A stretch of DNA of 33,441 bases from Candidatus Competibacteraceae bacterium (GCA_003989065.1 RXIW01000044.1:1-33441), one strand, 5' to 3'; positions 15,923 through 32,744 are shown, counted from the first letter of the stretch. The notes: generated by a model not told the origin, from the letters alone. Numbers and translations are program-made.

Positions 15923-17962
15923 TCAGGCCGCGATGCCGTTGGCACGCAACAACGGCTCGATCTGCGGCTCCCGCCCGCGAAACTCGACGAAACTGCTGAG
16001 CGCCGGCCGCGAACCGCCAACTTCCAGGATGCTGCCCCGAAACCGCGCACCGGTCGCCGCATCGAAAATACCGTTCTCCTCGAAGGCGCTGAAAGCATCT
16101 GCCGACAGCACTTCCGCCCACTTGTAGCTGTAATAGCCGGCTGCGTAGCCTCCGGCGAAAATATGGGTGAAGGCATGGGCAAAGCGGTTGCTGGGCGGCG
16201 GCACGATGACCGCCACCTGTTGGCGCACGGTCTCCAACACCTCCTGCACCCGCCCACCGCGCGCTGGATCGTATTCCCGATGCAGCCGGAAATCGAACAA
16301 CCCGAACTCCAGCTGCCGCACCATGAAGATGCCGGCCTGGAAATGCTTGGCTGCCAGCATGCGCTGGTACAGTTCTTCCGGCAGCGGCTCGCCAGTACGG
16401 TAGTGTTCGGCCAACAGGGCCAGCGCCTCTCGCGACCAGCACCAGTTCTCCAGGAACTGGCTCGGCAATTCCACCGCGTCCCATTCCACCCCATGCACGC
16501 CCGCCACCGGCGAATAGTTCACCTGCGTCAGCAGATGATGCAGGCCATGGCCGAACTCATGGAACATCGTCAGCACTTCGCTATGGGTCAGCAGCGCCGG
16601 ATCGTCGCCGACCGGCGGGGTGAAGTTACACACTAAATAGGCGGCGGGCAGTCGTACCCCAGCCGGGGTCCAGCGCCGCGCCAGACAGCCGTCCATCCAG
16701 GCGCCGCCCCGTTTGTGCTGGCGGGCGAACAGATCCAGATAAAACTGGCCGCGCTGGCTGCCGGCCGCATCGACGATCTGGTAAACCCGCACATCGGGAT
16801 GCCAGACCTCCACACCCTCCACGGGTCGGATGGTCACCCCGAACAACCGCTGCGCCACCGCGAACAAACCGGACAGCACGCGATTGACCGGGAAATAGGG
16901 CCGCAACTCTTCCTGCGACAACTGGTAGCGATGCTGGCGCAACTTTTCCGAGTAGTAGCCGATGTCCCAGACTTCCAGCTGCTCGACGCCGAACTGCTCG
17001 CGGGCGAAGTCCCGCAACTCGTCCAGCTCCCGTTGCGCCTGCGGTCGAGCGCGCCGGGCCAGGTCGCTCAGGAAATCGAGCACCTGTTGGGGCGAATCGG
17101 CCATCTTGGTCGCCAGGGAGTATTCGGTATAGTCGCGAAAGCCCAGTAGCTGGGCCAATTCGTGCCGCAGCGCCAGAATGCGCTCCATCACCGGGCCGTT
17201 GTCCCACCGACCGGCGTTCGGCCCCTGGTCGGAGGCGCGGGTACAGTAGGCGTCATACAGCTCCCGCCGCAACTCGCGGTGGTCGGCATAGTTCAGCACC
17301 GGCAGATAGGAGGGCAACTCCAGGGTCAGCAGCCAACCGGACAGCTCGCGCTGCTGGGCGGCCTGCCGGGCCAGCGCCCGCGCCGACTCCGGCAAACCGG
17401 CCAGCTGGGCTTCGTCACTGATGGGCTTGGTCCATGCCTGGGTGGCGTCCAGCACATTTTCCGAAAACTTGGCGTTGAGCTGCGACAACTCCTGCTGAAT
17501 GGCCTGGAATCGGGCCTGTTGCTCGGCCGGCAGGGCGATGCCGGACAGCCGGAAATCGCGCAGGGCATCGTCGATCACCTTGCGTTGAGCCGCATCGAGC
17601 CGGTCATATTCCGGCCCGGTAGCGATCTGATGGTAAGCCCGATACAGGCCCTGATGCTGACCGAGCGCGGTGTAGTAGGCGCTGAGTTTGGGCAGACAGG
17701 CGTTGTAGGCGGTGCGCAGCTCTTCGGAATCCTGCACCGAATGCAGATGGTTCACCGGCGACCACGCCTTGCTCAACCGATCCTCCAGATCCTCCAGCGG
17801 ACGAATCAGATTCTCCCAGCTGTAATCGGTGTTGGCCGCCAGCAACCGCTCGATGGCAGCGCGATTTTCCGCCAGGAGCCGATCGATGGCCGGTTCGACA
17901 TGTTCCGCCCGGATGGCGGCATAGCTAGGCAGATCGGCAGTGGCGAGCAAGGGATTGGTCAT
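15923..17962 (-). CDS. prlC: Oligopeptidase A (M3 metallopeptidase)
   Basis: The 679-residue cytoplasmic zinc endopeptidase degrades short peptides, including cleaved signal peptides. The zinc motif HEFGH lies at residues 468-472, and the third ligand is probably Glu498 in DAVELPSQ. Length matches E. coli OpdA/PrlC (680). The N-terminus MTNPLLATADLPSYAAI is typical. It is transcribed away from the LysE-type gene across a 224-bp gap and ends at a stem-loop shared with the HAD gene. Dcp is the alternative M3 subfamily, but length and N-terminus favour PrlC. Confidence 0.95.
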   Translation of the reverse strand: MTNPLLATADLPSYAAIRAEHVEPAIDRLLAENRAAIERLLAANTDYSWENLIRPLEDLEDRLSKAWSPVNHLHSVQDSEELRTAYNACLPKLSAYYTALGQHQGLYRAYHQIATGPEYDRLDAAQRKVIDDALRDFRLSGIALPAEQQARFQAIQQELSQLNAKFSENVLDATQAWTKPISDEAQLAGLPESARALARQAAQQRELSGWLLTLELPSYLPVLNYADHRELRRELYDAYCTRASDQGPNAGRWDNGPVMERILALRHELAQLLGFRDYTEYSLATKMADSPQQVLDFLSDLARRARPQAQRELDELRDFAREQFGVEQLEVWDIGYYSEKLRQHRYQLSQEELRPYFPVNRVLSGLFAVAQRLFGVTIRPVEGVEVWHPDVRVYQIVDAAGSQRGQFYLDLFARQHKRGGAWMDGCLARRWTPAGVRLPAAYLVCNFTPPVGDDPALLTHSEVLTMFHEFGHGLHHLLTQVNYSPVAGVHGVEWDAVELPSQFLENWCWSREALALLAEHYRTGEPLPEELYQRMLAAKHFQAGIFMVRQLEFGLFDFRLHREYDPARGGRVQEVLETVRQQVAVIVPPPSNRFAHAFTHIFAGGYAAGYYSYKWAEVLSADAFSAFEENGIFDAATGARFRGSILEVGGSRPALSSFVEFRGREPQIEPLLRANGIAA

Positions 17963-18070
17963 GCGGTCGGAATCCTGTCGGTAAGGAAGAAAGGCTTATG
18001 AGATAGAACCGACCAGCATGTCAAGGTTCACCCCGTGGTGGGGAATGGTCATCCGCCACGCCGAACGCCG

Positions 18071-18076
18071 TATAAT
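18071..18076 (+). promoter_or_regulatory. Candidate -10 box for the LysE-type gene
   Basis: A perfect TATAAT stands at 18071-18076 in the gap between the divergent prlC and LysE-type genes. The -35 region is poor: TGGTCA at 18045-18050 would give a 20-base spacer. The transcript would carry a leader of roughly 100 bases before ATG 18187. Confidence 0.4.
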
Positions 18077-18186
18077 TCAAGCGCCGACGGCGCGGCGCGC
18101 CCCGCTACTTAGACGGCCAGATGATCGTCCGACCCAGCGGGATTGGAATCGGGATCGTCAGGCGCAATCGATCGAAGGAGTTTGAC

Positions 18187-18810
18187 ATGTCGTTCTGGCT
18201 TAAAGGGGTGCTGATCGGATTCGCCATTGCGGCGCCGGTGGGACCGATCGGCCTGTTGTGCATCCAGCGCACGCTGGCCCATGGGCGCTGGTCGGGCATC
18301 TTGTCCGGACTGGGCGCAGCCAGCGCCGATGCGCTCTATGGTTGCATCGCTGGATTCGGACTGGCGTCGCTCGCCGGCCTGCTGCTGGCCTGGCAAGTTG
18401 AACTGCGGCTGGTGGGCGGCTTGTTTCTGCTGTATCTCGGCTGGCGGACCTGGCGGACGCCACCTGCTACCGAACAGGCGCAGGCCCGGCCAGGCCATAT
18501 CGGGCTACTGGGCGATTATCTGTCCACCCTGGCGTTGACCGTGACCAACCCGGTGACGATCCTGGCTTTTCTCGGTATTTTCGCCGGTCTCGGCCTGGCG
18601 GCCGAAGGAGGGGATTTCGCCGCCGCCGGCTGGCTGGTGCTGGGAGTGTTCAGCGGATCGCTGGCATGGTGGCTACTGCTGGCGGGCGGAGTGGGCTTGT
18701 TGCGCGGACGGTTGACCCCGCCGGTGCTGATCTGGATCAACCGCCTCTCGGGGCTGGCGATCGGCGGATTTGGCCTGTGGGCGCTGGCCCAGAATGCCCT
18801 TGCCGCCTGA
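18187..18810 (+). CDS. LysE/RhtB-family exporter
   Basis: The 207-residue inner-membrane protein has about six hydrophobic segments. The N-terminal block IAAPVGPIGLLCIQRTL and the later LTVTNPVTILAFLGIF are LysE/RhtB hallmarks. The family exports amino acids or related small molecules by proton antiport; the substrate here is unknown. ATG 18187 has a strong AAGGAG six bases upstream. It is a single-gene unit: divergent from prlC and convergent with fumarase, with a hairpin behind it. Confidence 0.92.
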   Translation: MSFWLKGVLIGFAIAAPVGPIGLLCIQRTLAHGRWSGILSGLGAASADALYGCIAGFGLASLAGLLLAWQVELRLVGGLFLLYLGWRTWRTPPATEQAQARPGHIGLLGDYLSTLALTVTNPVTILAFLGIFAGLGLAAEGGDFAAAGWLVLGVFSGSLAWWLLLAGGVGLLRGRLTPPVLIWINRLSGLAIGGFGLWALAQNALAA

Positions 18811-18825
18811 GCGCTCCTCCCCACC

Positions 18826-18856
18826 ATGGACAGGGCCGATCGCGAACCCTGTCCAT
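18826..18856. terminator. Perfect 10-bp stem between convergent genes
   Basis: ATGGACAGGG (18826-18835) and CCCTGTCCAT (18847-18856) form a perfect stem with an 11-base loop in the 60-bp gap between the convergent LysE-type and fumarase genes. It could serve both strands. No T-run follows on either side. Confidence 0.55.
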
Positions 18857-18870
18857 GCTCGATCGGCCGC

Positions 18871-20385
18871 TTAGGCGGCCACCACCGGAATCTTGCCGAT
18901 CTTGGCCTGCCATTCCTTCGGCCCGGTCTTATGGGCGCTATTGCCCTGCGAATCGACTGCCACCGTCACCGGCATGTCCTTGACGTCGAATTCGTAGATC
19001 GCTTCCATACCGAGATCCGCGAACGCCAGCACCTTGGAGGATTTGATCGCCTTGGACACCAGATAGGCCGCGCCACCAACCGCCATCAGATACACGGCGC
19101 GATTGTCCTGGATGGCGTCGATAGCAATCTGGCCGCGCTCGGCCTTGCCGATCATGCCCAGCAGGCCGGTTTGTTCCAGCATCTGGCGGGTGAACTTGTC
19201 CATGCGGGTCGCGGTGGTGGGGCCGGCCGGGCCGACCACTTCGCCTTCGATCGGATCGACCGGGCCAACGTAGTAGATGAAGCGGTTGGTAAAGTCGACC
19301 GGCAATTGCTGGCCGGCTTTCAGCATGTCGGTCATGCGCTTGTGGGCGGCGTCGCGGCCGGTCAGGATCTTACCGTTGAGCAGCAGCACCTCGCCGGTCT
19401 TCCAGGACATCACGTCTTCGCGGGTCACCGTGGCGAGATCGACCCGGCGGGCATTGGTCGGAGCGTAGGTCAGCTTCGGCCAGTCTTCGAGACTCGGCGG
19501 CTCCAGCTTGGCCGGACCGGTCCCATCCAGGTGGAAATGCACATGACGGGTGGCGGCGCAGTTCGGCACCATGGCGATGGGCAAATTAGCGGCATGGGTC
19601 GGATAGTCGAGCACCTTCACGTCCAACACGGTGGTCAGACCGCCCAGCCCTTGCGCGCCGATGCCGAGGGCATTGACCTTGTCGTACAGCTCGATCCGCA
19701 ATTCCTCGGCGCGATTGCTCGGCCCGCGGGCGATCAGTTCCTGGATGTCGACCGGAGCCATCAACGATTCCTTGGCCAGCAGCAGCGCCTTCTCCGGAGT
19801 GCCGCCGATGCCGATGCCCAGGATGCCGGGTGGACACCAGCCCGCGCCCATGGTCGGCACGGTCTTCAGCACCCAATCGACCAGATCGTCGGACGGATTC
19901 AGCATGGCGAACTTGGACTTGGCTTCCGAACCGCCGCCCTTGGCCGCGCAAATCACTTCCACATGATGGCCGGGCACGATCTCGTAATGGATCACGGCCG
20001 GGGTGTTATCCTTCGAATTCACCCGCTTGCCGGCCGGATCGCGCAACACCGAAGCGCGCAGTTTGTTGTCGGGATCGAGATAGGCGCGGCGCACGCCTTC
20101 GTTCACCATCTCCTGCACCGACATTTGCGCATCCCAGTGCACCTCCATGCCGACTTTCAGAAACACCAGCGCGATGCCGGTGTCCTGACAGATCGGCCGA
20201 TGACCTTCGGCGCACATGCGGGAATTGATCAGAATCTGGGCGATGGCATCCTTGGCCGCCGGGCTCTCCTCGCGCTCGTAGGCAGCAGCCAGCGCCTTGA
20301 TGTAATCGACCGGATGATAGTAGCTGATGTACTGAAAAGCGTCGGCGATGGACTGGATGAAGTCGTCTTGACGGATGGTGGTCAT
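18871..20385 (-). CDS. Fumarate hydratase, class I (4Fe-4S)
   Basis: The 504-residue enzyme converts fumarate and malate in the TCA cycle with an oxygen-sensitive 4Fe-4S cluster. Likely cluster ligands are Cys66 (ICQDTGIALVF), Cys184 (AGWCPPGILGIG) and Cys276 (PNCAATRHVH). The C-terminal beta-type domain has GPAGPTTATRMDKF and TVAVDSQGNS. This is the single-chain form like E. coli FumA/FumB, not the two-subunit form. The start is ATG 20385 (MTTIRQDDF), with GGGAG six bases upstream; the frame is open 46 codons further, but that part is leader. An extended -10 box and a strong hairpin lie in the leader. Confidence 0.94.
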   Translation of the reverse strand: MTTIRQDDFIQSIADAFQYISYYHPVDYIKALAAAYEREESPAAKDAIAQILINSRMCAEGHRPICQDTGIALVFLKVGMEVHWDAQMSVQEMVNEGVRRAYLDPDNKLRASVLRDPAGKRVNSKDNTPAVIHYEIVPGHHVEVICAAKGGGSEAKSKFAMLNPSDDLVDWVLKTVPTMGAGWCPPGILGIGIGGTPEKALLLAKESLMAPVDIQELIARGPSNRAEELRIELYDKVNALGIGAQGLGGLTTVLDVKVLDYPTHAANLPIAMVPNCAATRHVHFHLDGTGPAKLEPPSLEDWPKLTYAPTNARRVDLATVTREDVMSWKTGEVLLLNGKILTGRDAAHKRMTDMLKAGQQLPVDFTNRFIYYVGPVDPIEGEVVGPAGPTTATRMDKFTRQMLEQTGLLGMIGKAERGQIAIDAIQDNRAVYLMAVGGAAYLVSKAIKSSKVLAFADLGMEAIYEFDVKDMPVTVAVDSQGNSAHKTGPKEWQAKIGKIPVVAA

Positions 20386-20410
20386 GATGTGCTCCCACAG
20401 GAGGAATATG

Positions 20411-20428
20411 GGGCGCGGGGCCGCGCCC
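20411..20428 (-). promoter_or_regulatory. Hairpin in the fumarase 5' leader
   Basis: GGGCGCG (20411-20417) and CGCGCCC (20422-20428) form a perfect 7-bp all-GC stem with a 4-base loop. It lies between the candidate promoter and the ribosome-binding site of fumarase. It could influence leader stability or translation. No riboswitch class was recognised. Confidence 0.4.
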
Positions 20429-20449
20429 GGCGATAATATTGGCGCGGCT

Positions 20450-20458
20450 ATTTTAGCA
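20450..20458 (-). promoter_or_regulatory. Candidate extended -10 promoter of fumarase
   Basis: On the minus strand TGCTAAAAT (20458-20450) fits an extended -10 (TGn plus TAAAAT, five of six). There is no good -35, which extended -10 promoters do not need. It lies about 65 bases upstream of the start codon and would give fumarase its own transcript, apart from the upstream ferritin-like gene. Confidence 0.4.
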
Positions 20459-20489
20459 GCATCCGACCCGAGCGGTGACCGACGCCGAA

Positions 20490-20521
20490 GCAGTCCCGGT
20501 CGCCGCTCGCCGCACGACTGC
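20490..20521 (-). terminator. Weak inverted repeat behind the EncFtn-like gene
   Basis: GCAGTC (20490-20495) and GACTGC (20516-20521) flank 20 GC-rich bases just beyond the stop of the ferritin-like gene. The stem is only 6 bp and no T-run follows, so this is a weak candidate terminator. Confidence 0.25.
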
Positions 20522-20526
20522 AAGCG

Positions 20527-20823
20527 TCAGTCGTGGCCGTGGTCAGCGATGGGCTTGGTGGTAAAGAGATAATCCTTCAGCTCTTTATCGAAAGTGGGAT
20601 CTTGCCGCCGAATCCACTCCAGGATCATGGCAGCGTGCTCCTTCTCCTCGTCCCGGTTGTGCGCAAGGATGCCCTTGAGCACCGGGTCCTTGCAGGTATC
20701 CACGCGTTGGTTGTACCAATCGACTGCTTCAAGTTCCTCCATCAGGGATACGATCGCTTGATGCATGTCGCGCGTTTCGGTGGACAGCTCACCGATCGGC
20801 TCGTGATAACCTTCATGCGCCAT
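20527..20823 (-). CDS. Encapsulated-ferritin-like protein (EncFtn family)
   Basis: The 98-residue protein has two antiparallel helices with the EncFtn signature: MEELEAVDWYNQR (28-40) and AHNRDEEKEHAAMILEW (54-70). By alignment to the Rhodospirillum rubrum protein, the ferroxidase residues correspond to Glu30, Glu60 and His63, with Trp36 and Tyr37 beside them. Such proteins form ring-shaped decamers that oxidise Fe(II) and normally sit inside an encapsulin shell that stores the iron. Here the protein ends at DHGHD. I see no typical hydrophobic C-terminal cargo peptide, and there is no encapsulin gene in the window. I chose ATG 20823, with GAGGAG eight bases upstream, over GTG 20829, which crowds it. 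It lies 141 bases upstream of fumarase on the same strand. Confidence 0.88.
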   Translation of the reverse strand: MAHEGYHEPIGELSTETRDMHQAIVSLMEELEAVDWYNQRVDTCKDPVLKGILAHNRDEEKEHAAMILEWIRRQDPTFDKELKDYLFTTKPIADHGHD

Positions 20824-21171
20824 TGACACATCTCCTCGTTTTTAAGGTTGCTGGACATTGATCAGTCAGGCTGGGCTAGCATAACCCATCGTCACGCTAT
20901 CCTGGCGATTTCTCGACACCGCTGGCCCCTGCCGCTCCCGGTCCACCCGCAGCGCGACGCGAAAACACCATCGCGCTCGCTCATCTCGGCGGCATCGCCT
21001 TCTATTTCCACTTCGACGCTTCCCATCACTGGGATTTCGGCGCGATGATTAGCGCGCTGGCGGCCCGTACGCCCACCATAAGTTTTCAGCTGGCCTTACG
21101 CGCTTTTTTGACTACTTTTGTTTTTGACCCGCAAGCGGTCTTTTCACCACCATCGAGGAATGCATTGAACC
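20824..21171. other. 348-bp gap between divergent EncFtn-like gene and maeB
   Basis: This gap holds the 5' leader of the ferritin-like gene on the minus strand and the maeB leader on the plus strand. The left third has no promoter that I can place. The middle contains a protein-like frame without a start codon, listed separately. The last 70 bases are T-rich, and AGGA (21156-21159) stands 12 bases before the maeB ATG. Confidence 0.6.

Positions 21172-21175
<4 letters not shown>
20881..21175 (+). pseudogene. Possible decayed coding fragment without a start codon
   Basis: The frame after TAG (20877-20879) stays open for 97 codons to TGA at 21173-21175. It reads like protein in the middle: LAHLGGIAFYFHFDAS, then HHWDFGAMISALAARTPT. 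In that part third positions are mostly G or C, as in neighbouring genes. No ATG, GTG or TTG precedes the protein-like stretch; the first ATG is at about 21048. It overlaps the maeB start region. It could be the remnant of a lost gene, or chance in GC-rich DNA. I do not recognise a family. Confidence 0.25.
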
Positions 21176-23460
<2,285 letters not shown>

Positions 23461-23787
23461 TCGGTCGCCTGGTCGGTGGCATCGATCCACTGATGGCGCC
23501 GGCCAGGCTATCGCCCCATTTCGGCGCTTATCGGCGTCTCCTTGCCCAATTTTTGGGCATCCCCCCTCCTTTATGCCCCAGTCACCGCCGCCGATGCCGT
23601 CGCCCAGCGGCTGGCAGGCGTCTTTACCGTACTGGACCTGCCAGTTATCGCCCTGAAGTCATTGTCATTTTTGAACCGATCCATCAATGCGCACTCTAAA
23701 ATTCGTTTTGACTGCGCTCGATTGGCAACAAATGGTATGCAATTTGTTTTTGTCACTTTCCATAAATTCCCCCGAGTGAAATCAATC
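23461..23787 (+). promoter_or_regulatory. 327-bp gap between maeB and gltB, with hairpin and candidate promoter
   Basis: The left part carries TGCCCAA (23543-23549) and TTGGGCA (23553-23559), a perfect 7-bp stem with a TTT loop, possibly the maeB terminator, though only a C/T-rich stretch follows. The right part, from about 23640, is markedly AT-rich. TTGAAC (23671-23676) and TCTAAA (23695-23700) with an 18-base spacer could be a sigma-70 promoter for gltBD, leaving a leader of about 80 bases. The gltB frame is open leftward to 23542, but that extension does not look like protein and precedes the conserved N-terminus. Confidence 0.4.
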
Positions 23788-29702
<5,915 letters not shown>

Positions 29703-30056
29703 CGCCGCGCCATCGCCTCTCGCCCCCTCTCCACCCGAGAGGGGGTTGTTCCAGCTGCTCCCGCCCAATCAAATCTTCGCATTTCGCCAGCCGCCGTTGT
29801 AAGCTTTCATGATTGCAGCCAGTTCCCAAGCGGACTGCGGCTGCATCGTCCACTCGTCGGCGGGTCGTCGATCGTCTGCACTTCCTGCAACGCCCCTCCC
29901 AAGGAGCGCCCTCCGCATTCCGGTTTGCCGACGCCAGTGGACGGCGGTCGAAAGCAACGCGCCGACGCCCTTATCCGTTCATGGACGCCATCGCGTAACC
30001 TTGGCACACTTAGCCAGATGTGTCGTCGATGATTTGACCAAGCGATTCGGGCATCC
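29703..30056. other. 354-bp gap between gltD and hemE
   Basis: After the gltBD terminator there is no gene I can support. A bulged inverted repeat, GATTGCAGCC (29811-29820) with GGCTGCATC (29839-29847), may form a hairpin. The hemE promoter should lie in the right half, but I could not place boxes with confidence. The open frames here have poor codon use or no recognisable sequence. Confidence 0.5.
29723..29750 (+). terminator. Intrinsic terminator of gltBD
   Basis: CCCCCTCTC (29723-29731) and GAGAGGGGG (29737-29745) form a perfect 9-bp stem with a 5-base loop, followed by TTGTT. It lies 20 bases after the gltD stop. This is the best intrinsic terminator in the window. Confidence 0.75.
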
Positions 30057-31136
30057 ATGACCCCTACTCTTCACAACGACCGCCTGTTGCGCGCGCTGCT
30101 GCGGCAACCGGTGGATGTCACTCCCGTCTGGTTGATGCGCCAAGCCGGGCGCTATCTGCCGGAATACCGCGCCACCCGGGCGCGGGCCGGCAGTTTCATG
30201 ACCCTGTGTCAGACACCGGAACTGGCGTGCGAAGTCACTCTGCAGCCGCTGGCCCGCTTTCCGCTCGACGCCGCCATCCTGTTTTCCGACATCCTGACCG
30301 TGCCCGACGCCATGGGTCTGGGTCTGTCGTTCAGCGAAGGCGAAGGTCCGCAATTCGCCCGGCCGTTGCGGTCGGCCAGCGACATCGACCGGCTCGGCGT
30401 TCCCGATCCCGAGGTGGAGTTGCGCTATGTGATGGACGCGGTGCGGCTGATCCGGCGCGAACTGGCCGGGCAAGTGCCGCTGATCGGTTTCGCCGGTAGC
30501 CCATGGACCCTGGCGACCTATATGGTCGAGGGCGGCTCCAGCAAAGATTACGCCCGGATCAAGGCGTTGTCGTATGACCAACCCGAACGTCTGCACCGCT
30601 TGCTGACGGTCACCACCGAGGCGGTGACCGCCTATCTCAACGCCCAGGTTGCCGCTGGCGCGCAAGCGCTGATGGTGTTCGATACCTGGGGCGGCATTCT
30701 CACCCCACGCGCCTATCGGGCGTTTTCGCTGACCTACATGGCGCGCATCGTCGCCGAATTGCCTCGCGCGGCCGAGGGTCGACCGGTCCCGGTGATCCTG
30801 TTCACCAAGGGCGGCGGGGCCTGGCTGGAAGATCTCGCCGCAACCGGTTGCGATGCAATCGGCATCGACTGGACCGTGGATCTCGGCGCGGCCCGTCGCC
30901 AGGTCGGCGCGCGGGTCGCCCTGCAGGGCAATCTCGATCCGACCGCGTTATACGCCACCGCCCCGGTCATCCGCCAACAGGTCGCCCAACTGCTGGACGA
31001 TTTCGGCCCCGGTCCGGGTCATGTCTTCAACCTCGGCCATGGCATCCAGCCGGGCATCGACCCGGATCGGGTGCGAGCGCTGGTCGAGGCGGTACACGAC
31101 TTGAGCGCCCCCCTGCATACCGGCGGCAGAGCATGA
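30057..31136 (+). CDS. hemE: Uroporphyrinogen decarboxylase
   Basis: The 359-residue cytoplasmic haem-pathway enzyme removes four acetate carboxyl groups from uroporphyrinogen III. The N-terminal signature is [15 protein letters not shown] (active-site Arg28), the catalytic aspartate is Asp78 in [13 protein letters not shown], and [17 protein letters not shown] and NLGHGIQPG follow. Length fits the family. It lies behind gltBD, an order shared with Pseudomonas. The Nudix gene follows after 19 bases and is probably co-transcribed. Confidence 0.97.
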   Translation: MTPTLHNDRLLRALLRQPVDVTPVWLMRQAGRYLPEYRATRARAGSFMTLCQTPELACEVTLQPLARFPLDAAILFSDILTVPDAMGLGLSFSEGEGPQFARPLRSASDIDRLGVPDPEVELRYVMDAVRLIRRELAGQVPLIGFAGSPWTLATYMVEGGSSKDYARIKALSYDQPERLHRLLTVTTEAVTAYLNAQVAAGAQALMVFDTWGGILTPRAYRAFSLTYMARIVAELPRAAEGRPVPVILFTKGGGAWLEDLAATGCDAIGIDWTVDLGAARRQVGARVALQGNLDPTALYATAPVIRQQVAQLLDDFGPGPGHVFNLGHGIQPGIDPDRVRALVEAVHDLSAPLHTGGRA

Positions 31137-31155
31137 GAGGCGTGGAGCGATCCTC

Positions 31156-31602
31156 ATGACCCACTTCCGGCCGGCCAGCGCCCGTATCCTGTCTTCCGGT
31201 GTCGTGGTGGTACACTGGAACCGTGACCACTACGACTACCTGTTGCTGCGCGCCTACAATTATTGGGATTTTCCCAAGGGCGTGGTGGAATCGGACGAAT
31301 CGCCCTTGCAAGCGGCCATCCGCGAGGTGGAAGAGGAAACGACGCTGACCGGCTTGCGCTTTCGCTGGGGCGATGTGTACCGGGAAACCCACCCCTACAA
31401 TCAGGGTCGCAAGGTGGCTCGCTATTACGTCGCCGAAGCCACCGGCACCGAGGTCCAGCTGCCGCCGAACCCGGAGCTCGGCCGCCCGGAGCATAGCGAA
31501 TTCCGCTGGGTCGGCCGGGTCGAAGCCTGGAACATGCTGACCCCGCGAGTCCGGGCGATTCTGGAATGGACCGACAGCATCATCACCCGTCCCCGGCGCT
31601 AG
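31156..31602 (+). CDS. Nudix hydrolase, dinucleoside tetraphosphatase-like
   Basis: The 148-residue hydrolase has the Nudix box from Gly42 to Leu64: Gly42, Glu48, then REVEEE at 56-61. The usual glycine near the end of the box is replaced by Thr63. The preceding block WDFPKGVVE resembles bis(5'-nucleosyl)-tetraphosphatases of the MutT/Ap4A class. RppH (RNA pyrophosphohydrolase) is a less likely alternative because the N-terminal RPNVG-type motif is absent. GGAG is found shortly before ATG 31156. It faces aroB with 12 bases between the stops. Confidence 0.85.
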   Translation: MTHFRPASARILSSGVVVVHWNRDHYDYLLLRAYNYWDFPKGVVESDESPLQAAIREVEEETTLTGLRFRWGDVYRETHPYNQGRKVARYYVAEATGTEVQLPPNPELGRPEHSEFRWVGRVEAWNMLTPRVRAILEWTDSIITRPRR

Positions 31603-31614
31603 CAGCGACGGGCG

Positions 31615-32691
31615 CTAAAGCGCCGCGACCAGAGTCTCCTGCAGGCGCTGCGGATCGACATCGCCGGCGATGACGCCATGGCCCAGACCGCGCAGCAGGA
31701 TCAGGCGCAGCTTGCCGTCCTTGACCTTCTTGTCCACCGCCATCAACCGTAGGAAATCGTCGGGCGTCAATTGCGGCGGTGGATTCAGCGGTAGGCCGGC
31801 CCGCGCCAGCAAGGCCCGCACCCGCTCGACCTGATCGCCGGCCAGCCAGCCCAGCCGGGCCGATAGATCGGCCGCCAACACCGTTCCGGCGGCGATCGCC
31901 TCGCCGTGCAACCATGCGCCATAACCGACTCCGGTCTCGATGGCGTGGCCGAAGGTGTGGCCGAGATTGAGCAAGGCGCGCTCGCCGGTTTCCCGCTCGT
32001 CGGCGGCGACGATTTCGGCCTTGTTGCGGCAAGAGCATTCGATGGCTGCGCTCAAGGCGGCGGCATCGCGCGCCAACAATCTTTCCATCTGCGCTTCCAA
32101 CCATTCCAGAAATGGCAGATCGCGGATCAGACCGTACTTGATCACCTCGGCCAGGCCGGCGCTGAGTTCACGATCCGGCAGGGTGGCCAATGTGTCGGTA
32201 TCGGCCAGCACACAGCGCGGTTGGTGAAAAGCGCCGATCATGTTCTTGCCAAGCGGGTGGTTGACCGCAGTCTTACCACCTACCGAGGAGTCTACCTGCG
32301 CCAGCAGCGTGGTGGGAATCTGGATGAAATGGACACCGCGCTGATAACAGGCTGCCGCGAAACCGGCTAAGTCGCCAATCACGCCACCGCCCAGCGCGAT
32401 CAAGGTGCAATCGCGATCGAAACGGTGGCTCAGCAAGGCGGTAAAGACTTCGTTGAGCGTGTCCAGGGTCTTGTAGCGTTCGCCGTCCGGCAGGATTACC
32501 GCCTCATGCCGCCACCCGCTCAGCAGCGCGTTGACCTGTTCGAGATACAATGGCGCAACGGTGGTATTGGTCACCACCAAGACCTGTCGGCTGGGCAGAT
32601 GAGGGCGCAGTAGATCGGGTTGGCTCAGCAGCCCCGAACCGATGTAGATGGGATAGCGGCGGTCGCCGAGTTCGACATGGAGTGTTTTCAT
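31615..32691 (-). CDS. aroB: 3-dehydroquinate synthase
   Basis: The 358-residue cytoplasmic enzyme is NAD- and metal-dependent and makes 3-dehydroquinate, the second step of the shikimate pathway. The NAD block [14 protein letters not shown] is followed by [16 protein letters not shown] and [15 protein letters not shown]. Metal ligands lie in [19 protein letters not shown] and [10 protein letters not shown]. Length matches the E. coli enzyme (362). It follows aroK after 53 bases on the same strand. A small GGCGC-TAAA-GCGCC hairpin (31611-31624) overlaps its stop codon. Confidence 0.97.
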   Translation of the reverse strand: MKTLHVELGDRRYPIYIGSGLLSQPDLLRPHLPSRQVLVVTNTTVAPLYLEQVNALLSGWRHEAVILPDGERYKTLDTLNEVFTALLSHRFDRDCTLIALGGGVIGDLAGFAAACYQRGVHFIQIPTTLLAQVDSSVGGKTAVNHPLGKNMIGAFHQPRCVLADTDTLATLPDRELSAGLAEVIKYGLIRDLPFLEWLEAQMERLLARDAAALSAAIECSCRNKAEIVAADERETGERALLNLGHTFGHAIETGVGYGAWLHGEAIAAGTVLAADLSARLGWLAGDQVERVRALLARAGLPLNPPPQLTPDDFLRLMAVDKKVKDGKLRLILLRGLGHGVIAGDVDPQRLQETLVAAL

Positions 32692-32744
32692 GGGCAGTCG
32701 TGGTGGCAGGCGGGAAGAATGCGGGCGGAAAACATCGCGCGGGA

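Noticed and set aside
23722-23741. Possible sigma-54 promoter before gltB (TGGCAA ... TATGCA)
   Set aside because: The distance between the GG and GC elements is about 13 bases, whereas sigma-54 promoters need about 10, and the second element is poor.
23542-23787. 82-codon N-terminal extension of gltB
   Set aside because: GltB needs its cysteine near the N-terminus after a short propeptide; the extension would put it past residue 100 and has AT-rich, non-coding character.
29769-29957. 62-codon minus-strand frame behind gltD ending in WELAAIMKAYNGGWRNAKI
   Set aside because: The tail looks mildly protein-like, but the N-terminal part does not, there is no start context and I recognise no family. 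Left unannotated.
29809-30060. 83-codon plus-strand frame whose TGA overlaps the hemE ATG as ATGA
   Set aside because: Codon use is poor and the translation is not protein-like; no ribosome-binding site is evident. The ATGA overlap alone is not enough.
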